A stretch of 8,799 bases of DNA, from positions 1 to 8,799 of the forward strand of contig DJPO01000087.1 of NCBI GenBank assembly GCA_002437405.1. The letters run 5' to 3'. Both the position numbers and the translations under genes were made by a program. The notes beneath the pieces are model-generated. The model was given only the letters and a program-made list of their open reading frames with translations. It was not told the DNA's origin and searched no databases. This DNA comes from Opitutia bacterium UBA6410 (GTDB lineage Bacteria > Verrucomicrobiota > Verrucomicrobiia > Opitutales > Intestinicryptomonadaceae). Shown in pieces: positions 1-6,688 of the stretch. The first letter of the stretch is position 1, and every line of letters starts with the position of its first letter.

Positions 1-23
1 CCACAATCTTTGACGAAGAGCGC
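1..23. repeat. Terminal inverted repeat of an IS lying left of the window
   Basis: The first 23 bases, read on the minus strand, begin GCGCTCTTCGTCAAA and end TTGTGG. They match positions 8470-8492 at 21 of 23 positions; only two adjacent bases differ (GA here, AG there). The outer tip of the repeat (GCGC) points right, so the body of this element lies left of position 1. The repeat may continue inward past the window edge. The element's transposase is not visible, so its orientation and completeness are unknown. Calling it an ISL3-like end is inferred from the other copy, which is followed by an ISL3-like transposase start. Confidence 0.72.
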
Positions 24-37
24 TTTTTTTCGGGGCG

Positions 38-1393
38 TTAAAATTCGGGCGGCGGGACAATCTCCTTCGAGAATTTCCCCGAGAAAACGAGCCTGCCGTT
101 TGCCTTGCCCGCTTCGTCTTCGGGAATTTTTCCGCCGCCGTTTAGCGTCGCGTGCCGCGCAACATATTCGTCGGAATTATTGTATTGTCCGAATTTTTCG
201 ACGTTCGCAAAGTGCTCTTTTATAGAACCCTTGAGGATTTTCAAATCCACGCCAATTTCCAGCGTACACAGGCTGTCGCCGTTTTCGTCCCGCGTTGGTG
301 TGTGGACGACCCCGACGCGCCGCAATACCGCGCAGCCGTTTTCGTCGGTTTTTACTGTGTGGGCTACCGAAATTTTTTGCGGGGGTTTTTCTCCTACCGC
401 AAATTGCAGTTTGCAGGAATTTTCCTGAATTACGGTGTATTCCGCATTCTTTTCCAGATTGTCGAGCTTTGCGGAAAACGCGCCCCACGCGCATTCCGCG
501 CCGTCGGGGTTGTCGGGGTCTGCTCCCAAAAGAATGTCGCCGTTGCCGAATCCGTTGTGTTTGAAATCGAGCGCGGAAGGGGCGTCCGCCTTTTTGTCGT
601 CTTTTGCCGTCGTGATGTCGGCGTCTTCGTACAAAACGCCGTTGCGGGCGAACGACTCCCTTTCGCCGTCAGGCAGGGAGTCTATGTAGTTGCGGCTTTT
701 TTCTTCGCGGGGTTTCGGGGCGTTTTTTTCTGCGGATTGCGCGGTGGCGGATTTCCCGCTATCGGGGCCGACGTCGAATTCTCCGTTCGCCTTTCTGTTG
801 GGGTTTGCGCGGTAGGTCGGTTCTTCCGACGCGTCGGGCTGCGGGGTGGCTTGGGGTTCGCGCCCGATTTCTTCGAGGGAAAGTTTGCCGCATGCGCAGA
901 GGCAGAAATTTTTTACGGCTTCCGCGCTTTGCGGATTTCCATTATCGCCGTCGGTGTTTTGTTCGCCCCTTAGCCCGAGCAGATGGGCGGCTTCGTGAAT
1001 GATTACACCCGCCCTGTTGTCGCGTATTTTTTTAGTGTCGAAGAAAGTGTCGTATATACGGATGCGCCCGTTTTCGGAAACGCACGCGAGAACGGACGGG
1101 TCTTCCCGCGAATCCGCGCCGACGTGGATTTTGCCGCGTTCGCATTTTATGCCTCCGTTTTTTATTTCGGCGGCGATTTTCTTCAATGTCTCCGAAAGCC
1201 CGTCGGCGTCGAGGTTCATGGCTTTTGCCAACCCGACGTCGGTCTCCCCTTTTTCCGACTTTAAAATGCAGGCGTTTAAAATTTCGAATGCCCCGCCGAT
1301 TGCGTTGCTCAAAAACGTCCCCTCGCGCGTTGTGAAATTCAGCGGGCGGTTGTAGCGTATGATTCCGTATTTTGTCTGTATGCGTGTTTCCAT
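38..1393 (-). CDS. Putative zinc metallopeptidase (HEXXH, Asp-zincin/M35-like), cytosolic or non-classically exported
   Basis: A 451-residue protein. Seen directly: HEAAH at residues 133-137, preceded by a hydrophobic strand (RAGVIIHEAAHLLG). A TDGDN segment follows about 10 residues after the motif (148-151), and then SAEAVKNFCLCACG. In Asp-zincins (deuterolysin M35 and lysine-specific metallo-endopeptidase families) HEXXH is followed by a zinc-binding Asp and a helix with an NADxYxxF-like pattern, which this loosely resembles. D148 or D150 would be the third ligand; that is inference. Residues about 180-235 are Pro/Glu/Lys-rich and look disordered. Residues about 275-400 look beta-rich and I do not recognise them. 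There is no signal peptide or membrane segment. The ATG at 1393 is chosen because the 67 in-frame codons upstream are Arg/Pro-rich and unlike protein, and a promoter-like motif ends just before it; an ATG at 1462 is the alternative. The stop lies 14 nt from the left IS end. Substrate is unknown. Confidence 0.75.
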   Translation of the reverse strand: METRIQTKYGIIRYNRPLNFTTREGTFLSNAIGGAFEILNACILKSEKGETDVGLAKAMNLDADGLSETLKKIAAEIKNGGIKCERGKIHVGADSREDPSVLACVSENGRIRIYDTFFDTKKIRDNRAGVIIHEAAHLLGLRGEQNTDGDNGNPQSAEAVKNFCLCACGKLSLEEIGREPQATPQPDASEEPTYRANPNRKANGEFDVGPDSGKSATAQSAEKNAPKPREEKSRNYIDSLPDGERESFARNGVLYEDADITTAKDDKKADAPSALDFKHNGFGNGDILLGADPDNPDGAECAWGAFSAKLDNLEKNAEYTVIQENSCKLQFAVGEKPPQKISVAHTVKTDENGCAVLRRVGVVHTPTRDENGDSLCTLEIGVDLKILKGSIKEHFANVEKFGQYNNSDEYVARHATLNGGGKIPEDEAGKANGRLVFSGKFSKEIVPPPEF

Positions 1394-1400
1394 TGTGCCG

Positions 1401-1429
1401 ATATTATCGCGTTTGTGCGAGTCCGCCAA
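1401..1429 (-). promoter_or_regulatory. Possible promoter of the metallopeptidase gene, leaderless type
   Basis: On the minus strand TTGGCG (1424-1429) and TAATAT (1401-1406) are separated by exactly 17 nt. Each matches the sigma-70 consensus at 4 of 6 positions. The -10 box ends 7 nt before the ATG at 1393, so transcription would begin at or next to the start codon. An 11-bp palindrome CGATATTATCG (1399-1409, plus strand) overlaps the -10 box and could be an operator. No Shine-Dalgarno sequence lies before the ATG, which agrees with a leaderless message. This rests on motif matching alone. Confidence 0.35.
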
Positions 1430-1462
1430 ATTAACTTTGGGAGTTTTGGAATAAAGAGACAT

Positions 1463-1676
1463 ACGGGGGTGGTGCACGGAGAGGCGCGGAAGCACTCTGC
1501 GGCGCGCGGGGGAAGGGTAGGACTGTTGTCCTGCGGCGCGCGGTGCGGGAAAGAATTGTAGTTCGTGCGGTACGGCTCGGCGGTGTGGCGGCATGGCGGT
1601 TTAGCGCAGTTCGGCGGTATTGTGCGGCGGTGCGGAAAGCCCGCTTGGGGACGGAAATTTTTCGGGATTTTTTATG
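1463..1676. other. G-rich non-coding stretch between divergent genes
   Basis: About 210 bases between the peptidase and the TetR gene with no convincing gene. The plus strand is strongly enriched in G over C. A 13-nt direct repeat CTGCGGCGCGCGG occurs at 1497-1509 and 1531-1543. Between them lies a small hairpin, AGGAC-TGTT-GTCCT (1519-1532). Open frames run through on both strands, but their translations are Arg/Gly/Trp- or Pro/Arg-rich and resemble no protein. It may hold the 5' leader or upstream regulatory sites; I see no recognisable RNA family. Confidence 0.5.
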
Positions 1677-1682
1677 TTGACA
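1677..1682 (+). promoter_or_regulatory. Consensus -35 box for the efflux operon
   Basis: TTGACA is a perfect sigma-70 -35 hexamer, 35 nt before the TetR start codon. At the normal 16-18 nt spacing the -10 region falls around 1699-1706, inside the palindrome at 1693-1710. No good -10 hexamer is seen there (ATTTGT is the best at 17 nt). A repressor on that palindrome would cover the polymerase site, which supports calling this the operon promoter despite the weak -10. Confidence 0.45.
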
Positions 1683-1692
1683 AGATTTGTCT

Positions 1693-1710
1693 TTTAAACA
1701 TTTGTTTAAA
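1693..1710. promoter_or_regulatory. 18-bp palindromic operator, probably for the adjacent TetR repressor
   Basis: TTTAAACATTTGTTTAAA consists of two perfect 8-base arms (TTTAAACA and TGTTTAAA) around a central TT. It ends 7 nt before the TetR start codon and sits where the promoter -10 should be. Palindromes of this size next to the regulator's own gene are typical TetR-family operators. Binding would repress the repressor gene and the three pump genes together. The palindrome is seen directly; its binding partner is inferred. Confidence 0.65.
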
Positions 1711-1717
1711 CCCTTAT

Positions 1718-2380
1718 ATGGAACGCGATTTGGAGTCTATCATTTCTGGGAAGGACAACGACACCTATGCCAAGATTGTCCGCGTCGCTCTGGAGGCGTT
1801 TGCCAGCGAGACTCCCGCCGCCGTCAGAATGCGCGACATCGCGGGGCGCGCGGGCGTAAATCTCGCGCTCGTCAACTACCATTTCGTCTCGAAGGAAAAC
1901 CTCTATGCCGAAATCGCGCGAATGATTGTCGACTACCAAAAGAAAATTTCGGCGGAGTTTTTCGCGCGCTTTGCCGAAGTGAAAAAATCGGGTTCGCGCG
2001 CCGACGCACGCGGGCTCGTTTCCGACTTCCTCGCCTCGAGAATACGCTGCGAGTCCGAAAAAAACCGCCACGTCCGCAACATCATTTTGATTATGATGCG
2101 CGAGGAGCTTTGCAACACCGAGGCGTACGGGCTGTTTTTGAAGGAAATCTTCGTCCCGCGCGTTTTCGCGGTCGCCGAGCTTGTGGAAATCGCCTCGGGC
2201 GGCAGGTTCGCGGGCGAGTCGTCGCTGATAGCCGCAAAAATGCTGTTGGGTATGACGCACCTTTTCAACACTGCGCGCACGGGCTTCAAGTACGATTTGA
2301 AGTGGCGCAGAATCGGCAAAAAGGAGGCTGAGCGCGTCAGGGCTATCGCCGACGAAATCGTCGAAAAAATACTCTCATAA
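1718..2380 (+). CDS. TetR/AcrR-family transcriptional repressor of the efflux operon
   Basis: A 220-residue protein of normal size for TetR regulators. Residues about 15-65 form the DNA-binding domain. The helix-turn-helix is plain at 37-61 (VRMRDIAGRAGVN then LALVNYHFVSKENLY), with the family hallmark YHF-x-SKE-x-L. Residues about 75-220 form the helical ligand and dimer domain; the ILIMMREEL and FVPRV stretches recall the CecR/DUF1956-type C-terminus, though I am unsure of the subgroup. The start at 1718 is chosen because the homology-like sequence begins there; the 51 in-frame codons upstream would code through the promoter and operator and look non-coding. The gene is first in the operon and co-directional with the pump genes, with 12 nt to the adaptor start, so repression would be autoregulatory. 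The inducing ligand is probably a pump substrate, which the sequence does not reveal. Confidence 0.9.
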   Translation: MERDLESIISGKDNDTYAKIVRVALEAFASETPAAVRMRDIAGRAGVNLALVNYHFVSKENLYAEIARMIVDYQKKISAEFFARFAEVKKSGSRADARGLVSDFLASRIRCESEKNRHVRNIILIMMREELCNTEAYGLFLKEIFVPRVFAVAELVEIASGGRFAGESSLIAAKMLLGMTHLFNTARTGFKYDLKWRRIGKKEAERVRAIADEIVEKILS

Positions 2381-2392
2381 CACTTTTTTAAA

Positions 2393-3535
2393 ATGAATTA
2401 CAAAAATCTGAAAGTCATTGCGCCGACCGCGTTGGCCGCGGCGTGCGCGCTGTTTGTAAACGGTTGTTCGGATTCTTCCGAAAACGCGAAATCGGAGGAA
2501 ATCCCCGAAGTCGTCGCCGCAGTTCCCCTGAAAAAAGACGTCGTGCTGATGGACGACTACACGGCGCGGCTGGCGGCGGTCGAATCGGTCAAAGTGAGGG
2601 CGCGCGTTGGCGGGTATCTCGAGAAGGTCAATTTCAAGGAGGGGCAGTTTGTCAAAAAAGGCGACCTGCTTTTTGTAATCGACCCGCGCACGTTCGAGGC
2701 GGAACTCGCCTCGGCAAAAGCGAGGGTTGCGGAGGTCGAGGCGCGCGTAAAGCTCGCCGACACTAACCTCAAGCGCGCGAAGGAGCTTTTCGCAGCCGAC
2801 GTAGTTTCGCAGGAAGTTCTCGACACCCGCAGTTGCGAAATGCTTTCGGCGAATGCGGCGTTGCTCAGCGCGCAGGCTGTTTTGCGCAATGCGCAGCTGA
2901 ATCTCGACTTCGCGTATATCCGCGCGCCCATTTCGGGACGCATCAGCGAGAAGCTCGTGGACATCGGCAACCTCGTCGTCGCGAACTCCACGGTGCTTAC
3001 GACAATCGTAAAGTACGACACGATTCAGGCGTATTTCGAACTCAGCGAGCGCGACGTCGTAAACTACCGCGAAGCTGGGCTTTTCGGGAAAATCGACGTG
3101 AACGCTGGGACTGGTCCGAAGGTCGAATTGAAACTTTTCGAAAACAACGGCAAGGCGTATTCGGGCGTGCTTAACTATTGCGACAACCAAATAAGCCCCG
3201 ACACCGCGACGCTCGCGATGCGCGCGGATTTCGGCAACGCCGACGGCTCGCTTACCCCCGGAATGTTCGGGACGATTTCGCTTGCGGGCGAAACGCGCAA
3301 GGGCGCGCTGCTCGTGCCCGAAAGCGCAATCGGCACGGACTTGGTCGGCCGCTATGTGATGGTTGTCGGCAAGGATTCCAAGATTGCGTACAGGCACGTC
3401 GAAGTCGGGCGTCTTTTCGGGAAGTACAGGATAATCGAAAAGGGGCTTTCCGAAAGCGACACGGTTGTTGTTGCGGGTTTGCAGCGCGCCGTGGAGGGTG
3501 CGAAAGTCAGGGTTAAACTCGAAAGCGTGAAGTAA
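2393..3535 (+). CDS. Periplasmic adaptor lipoprotein (membrane fusion protein) of RND efflux pump
   Basis: A 380-residue MexE/AcrA-type adaptor that joins the inner-membrane pump to the outer-membrane channel. The N-terminus is a lipoprotein signal with lipobox FVNGC and acylated Cys25, so the mature protein is membrane-anchored. The lipoyl half-motifs are visible at about 65-100 (VRARVGGYLEKVNFKEGQFV) and 171-205 (LDFAYIRAPISGRISEK). Between them an Ala/Glu/Lys-rich helical hairpin at 101-170 is the part that docks with the channel. A beta-barrel domain (about 208-290, including LTPGMFGTISL) and a membrane-proximal domain (295-375) follow. The length is standard. The stop codon is followed directly by the pump's ATG with no spacer, so the two are probably translationally coupled in one-operon stoichiometry. 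No Shine-Dalgarno sequence precedes the start. MexE-like is a family resemblance, not a proven orthology. Confidence 0.95.
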   Translation: MNYKNLKVIAPTALAAACALFVNGCSDSSENAKSEEIPEVVAAVPLKKDVVLMDDYTARLAAVESVKVRARVGGYLEKVNFKEGQFVKKGDLLFVIDPRTFEAELASAKARVAEVEARVKLADTNLKRAKELFAADVVSQEVLDTRSCEMLSANAALLSAQAVLRNAQLNLDFAYIRAPISGRISEKLVDIGNLVVANSTVLTTIVKYDTIQAYFELSERDVVNYREAGLFGKIDVNAGTGPKVELKLFENNGKAYSGVLNYCDNQISPDTATLAMRADFGNADGSLTPGMFGTISLAGETRKGALLVPESAIGTDLVGRYVMVVGKDSKIAYRHVEVGRLFGKYRIIEKGLSESDTVVVAGLQRAVEGAKVRVKLESVK

Positions 3536-6500
3536 ATGAAAAGCAACATATCGCACTTTTTCATCGACCGCCCCGCGTTTGCGATGGTCATTTCCATCGT
3601 CATAACGCTCATCGGGATTGTCGGATATTTCCGCCTGCCCGTGGCGCAGTATCCCGCGGTCGTTCCCCCGTCGGTCGTCGTCAGGACGAGCTATCCAGGG
3701 GCGTCGCCCGAAATTTTGATGGACACGGTCGCCGCGCCGCTCGAGCAGGAAATCAACGGCGTCGAAAACATGATGTATTTTTCCAGCCAGTGCAGCGCGG
3801 ACGGCTCGATTGTAATCACGGTGACTTTCGAAGTCGGCACGAATCTCGACATCGCGCAGGTGCAGGTTCAAAACCGCGTGGCGATGGCGACTCCGCGATT
3901 GCCCGAAGAGGTTCGCAACATCGGGGTTGTCGTGAAGAAGCGTTCGCCCGACATGCTCGTTAGCATTAACATCATTTCGCCCGACAAGAGCCGCGACAAG
4001 CTCTATCTCACAAACTACGCCATCAGCCAGATGAACGACCGCCTTGCGCGTATCCCCGGCGTCGGCGACTTGGAGGTGCTCGGGCCGCGCGAATACAGCA
4101 TGCGCATTTGGCTCAACCCCGACAAGCTCTCGCGCTACAACATGACGCCCGCGCAGGTCGTGAAATCCCTCCGCGAGCAAAACAAGCAGGTCGCGGCGGG
4201 AAAGCTCAACCAAGCCCCGATTGCCAATCCCGACTCGGCGTTCGAGCTTACCATCAACACCAAGGGGCGTTTCTCGACCCCCGAGGAATTCGGCGACATC
4301 ATAATAAAATACTCGCCCGACGGAAAAATCGTGAAGCTCAAGGACGTTGCGCGCGTCGAGCTGGGCTCGTACGACTACACGACCGATTCGTACCTCGACG
4401 GCAATCCGTGCGTCGGCATTTCAATCTACCAGCTCCCCCGTACGAACGTCCTCGACACCGCCGAGAGAATCCGCAAGGAGCTTGAGGTAATGAAGGCGAG
4501 CTTCCCGTCGGGCGTCGACTACGAAATCACAATCGACAACACGACCTTCATCAAAACGTCAATCAACGCCGTCTACCACACGATTTTCGAGGCGGTACTG
4601 CTCGTCGTATTCGTAATCCTGCTGTTCCTGCAAAGCTGGCGCGCGGCGGTCATTCCGCTGACGGCGATTCCCGTGTCGCTAATCGGGACGTTCGGGTTTA
4701 TGGATATGTTCGGGTTTTCGGTCAACAACATTTCGCTTTTCGGAATCGTGCTGGCAATCGGGATTGTCGTCGACAACGCAATCGTCATCGTCGAAAATGT
4801 CGAGCGCAACATGAAACTCGGAATGGACGTGCGCGAGGCCACGCGCCAGACAATGAGCCACGTCCAGAACGCGCTGGTCGCGATAACGCTCGTGCTCAGC
4901 GCGGTATTTGTGCCGACCGCGTTTGTCGAGGGCATTTCGGGACAGTTCTACAAGCAGTTCGCGCTCACGATTGCAACCTCGACGATTATCTCGGGCGTAG
5001 TTTCGCTGACGCTCTCGCCCGCGCTTTGCGTGCTGCTGATTAAAAATGCGAACGAACGCCCCGACTTCCTCACCCGCGCGATAAACTTCTGCTTCGGCTG
5101 GTTCTTCCGCGCGTTCAACGGCGCGTTCGAGTGGACTGCGCGCAAATACGGCGTCTTCGTAAAACGCATTCTGCGCTACTGGGTATTCATACTTGTTTTG
5201 TACGCTGGACTCATCGTTCTGACGGGCTATCTTTTCTCGATTACCCCGAAGGGCTTCATTCCCAAACAGGACAACGACTACCTGCAAATCTTGGCGCAGC
5301 TGCCCGAAGGCTACGCGCTGGAGCGCACGGACGAGGTGATGAAAAAAATGCAGAAAATTCTCGCGGGCACGGAGGGAATCAGGGAGTTCATGTGCGTCGT
5401 CGGGCTCAACGGCGCGACCCGTACGCGCTCGTCGAATTCGGGCGCGCTGTTCGTCAGAATGACTCCCAAAGCCGAGCGAATGAAACAGGGGCTTGACGTA
5501 AACAAAATGATGAAAGTGCTTTCGAAGAAGGTCGCCGAGGCGCTCCCCGAGTCCTCGACGTTCATACTGACGCCGCCCGCCGTGCGCGGTATCGGCGTCG
5601 GCGGCGACTTCTGCGCCCAGATTCAGGACAGAACCGGACGCGGCGCGCGCGACATCGAAAAATACACGAAGATAATCGCCGAACGTGCCCGCCGCACCGC
5701 ACCGATTATGAACGCGTTCACGACATTCCGAGTCTCCTCCCCGCAGCTGTATCTTGACATAGACCGCGAACGCGCGCAGAAGCTCAACGTCCCGATTTCG
5801 TCGATTTTCGAGACCCTGCAATTCAACCTCGGTTCGATTTATGTCAACGACTTCAACATTCTAAACCGCGTCTACCGCGTCAAGGCTCAGGCGGATACCG
5901 ACAAGCGAAGCGAACTTCGCGACATCTACAACCTCAAGGTTCAAAATGTGCGCGGGGCGAACGTGCCGCTCGGGTCGGTTGCGAAAATCCGCCGCACAAT
6001 CGGGCCCGACAGAGTCTCGCGCTACAACCTCTACCCGAGTGCCGAAATCATCGGCAACCTCGCAAAGGGCTACAGCACGGGGCAGGCGATGGCGGAAATC
6101 GACAGAATCGCCAAAGAAGTTCTGCCCGACGGAATGGGCATTGAATGGACGGACTTGGCGTTTCAGGAAAGGCGCGTCGGGAACACCTCGATTTACGTCT
6201 TCGCGCTCTGCGTGGTTTTCGTGTACCTTATGTTGGTCGCGCTGTACGAAAACTGGAAGCTCCCGATGTCGGTGATTCTCGTAGTTCCGCTGGTTCTGCT
6301 TTTCGCGATTTGCGGCGTGCTGGCGCGGCATCTGGACAACAATCTGATGACACAGGTCGGGTTCATCGTCCTAATCGGGCTTGCGTGTAAGAACGCGATT
6401 TTGATTGTCGAGTTCGCGAAAATCAGGCAGGAGAAGGGCGAGGACGCCGCAAGCGCGGTTGCGAGCGCGTCGCAAAACCGACTCCGCCCGATTCTGATGA

Positions 6501-6688
6501 CGTCGTTCGCGTTCATTTTGGGCGTCGTGCCGCTCGCATACGGGACGGACGCCGGCGCGGAATTGCGCGAGGCTCTCGGGACTTCCGTGCTCTTCGGCAT
6601 GATAGGCGTGACGTTCCTCGGATTGATATTCACGCCCGTTTTCTTCTACGCTATCCGCAAAAACTACAAGGCGATAAAAAATGTTTAA
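3536..6688 (+). CDS. Inner-membrane RND multidrug efflux transporter, HAE-1 family (MexF/AcrB-like)
   Basis: A 1050-residue proton-driven exporter, full length for the family. The N-terminus SHFFIDRPAFAMVISIVITLIG is the classic RND TM1. Two large periplasmic loops (about 33-340 and 570-880) form the porter and docking domains, and TM clusters lie at about 343-500, 548-568 and 882-1040. Family motifs include the SYPGASPE region near 52-59, GQFYKQFALTIA (469-480), TLSPALC (492-498) and RLRPILMTS (982-990). In the TM4 proton relay the usual Asp-Asp pair is D413-N414 (GIVVDNAIV). K952 in TM10 (LACKNAILIVEFAK) and T989 are kept. From memory the N-terminal half resembles Pseudomonas MexF more than AcrB, so amphiphilic drugs are plausible substrates, but specificity cannot be read here. 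The last 8 nt overlap the channel gene. Confidence 0.96.
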   Translation: MKSNISHFFIDRPAFAMVISIVITLIGIVGYFRLPVAQYPAVVPPSVVVRTSYPGASPEILMDTVAAPLEQEINGVENMMYFSSQCSADGSIVITVTFEVGTNLDIAQVQVQNRVAMATPRLPEEVRNIGVVVKKRSPDMLVSINIISPDKSRDKLYLTNYAISQMNDRLARIPGVGDLEVLGPREYSMRIWLNPDKLSRYNMTPAQVVKSLREQNKQVAAGKLNQAPIANPDSAFELTINTKGRFSTPEEFGDIIIKYSPDGKIVKLKDVARVELGSYDYTTDSYLDGNPCVGISIYQLPRTNVLDTAERIRKELEVMKASFPSGVDYEITIDNTTFIKTSINAVYHTIFEAVLLVVFVILLFLQSWRAAVIPLTAIPVSLIGTFGFMDMFGFSVNNISLFGIVLAIGIVVDNAIVIVENVERNMKLGMDVREATRQTMSHVQNALVAITLVLSAVFVPTAFVEGISGQFYKQFALTIATSTIISGVVSLTLSPALCVLLIKNANERPDFLTRAINFCFGWFFRAFNGAFEWTARKYGVFVKRILRYWVFILVLYAGLIVLTGYLFSITPKGFIPKQDNDYLQILAQLPEGYALERTDEVMKKMQKILAGTEGIREFMCVVGLNGATRTRSSNSGALFVRMTPKAERMKQGLDVNKMMKVLSKKVAEALPESSTFILTPPAVRGIGVGGDFCAQIQDRTGRGARDIEKYTKIIAERARRTAPIMNAFTTFRVSSPQLYLDIDRERAQKLNVPISSIFETLQFNLGSIYVNDFNILNRVYRVKAQADTDKRSELRDIYNLKVQNVRGANVPLGSVAKIRRTIGPDRVSRYNLYPSAEIIGNLAKGYSTGQAMAEIDRIAKEVLPDGMGIEWTDLAFQERRVGNTSIYVFALCVVFVYLMLVALYENWKLPMSVILVVPLVLLFAICGVLARHLDNNLMTQVGFIVLIGLACKNAILIVEFAKIRQEKGEDAASAVASASQNRLRPILMTSFAFILGVVPLAYGTDAGAELREALGTSVLFGMIGVTFLGLIFTPVFFYAIRKNYKAIKNV

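Noticed and set aside
152..973. 273-residue plus-strand frame opposite the metallopeptidase
   Set aside because: The product is Val/Phe/Arg-rich without motifs, while the minus strand carries a HEXXH protein.
1394..1594. N-terminal extension of the metallopeptidase to the first possible ATG
   Set aside because: The added residues are mostly Arg/Pro/His and would read through the likely promoter. A shorter extension to 1462 is less implausible but has no added support.
1565..1717. N-terminal extension of the TetR protein upstream of 1718
   Set aside because: It would encode the -35 box and palindromic operator and adds residues unlike any TetR N-terminus.
2375..4213. 612-residue open frame on the minus strand opposite the adaptor and pump genes
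   Set aside because: It is the antisense shadow of two strongly recognised genes. The product is rich in Arg, His and Asp with no family resemblance, as expected from GC-biased codon positions on the opposite strand.
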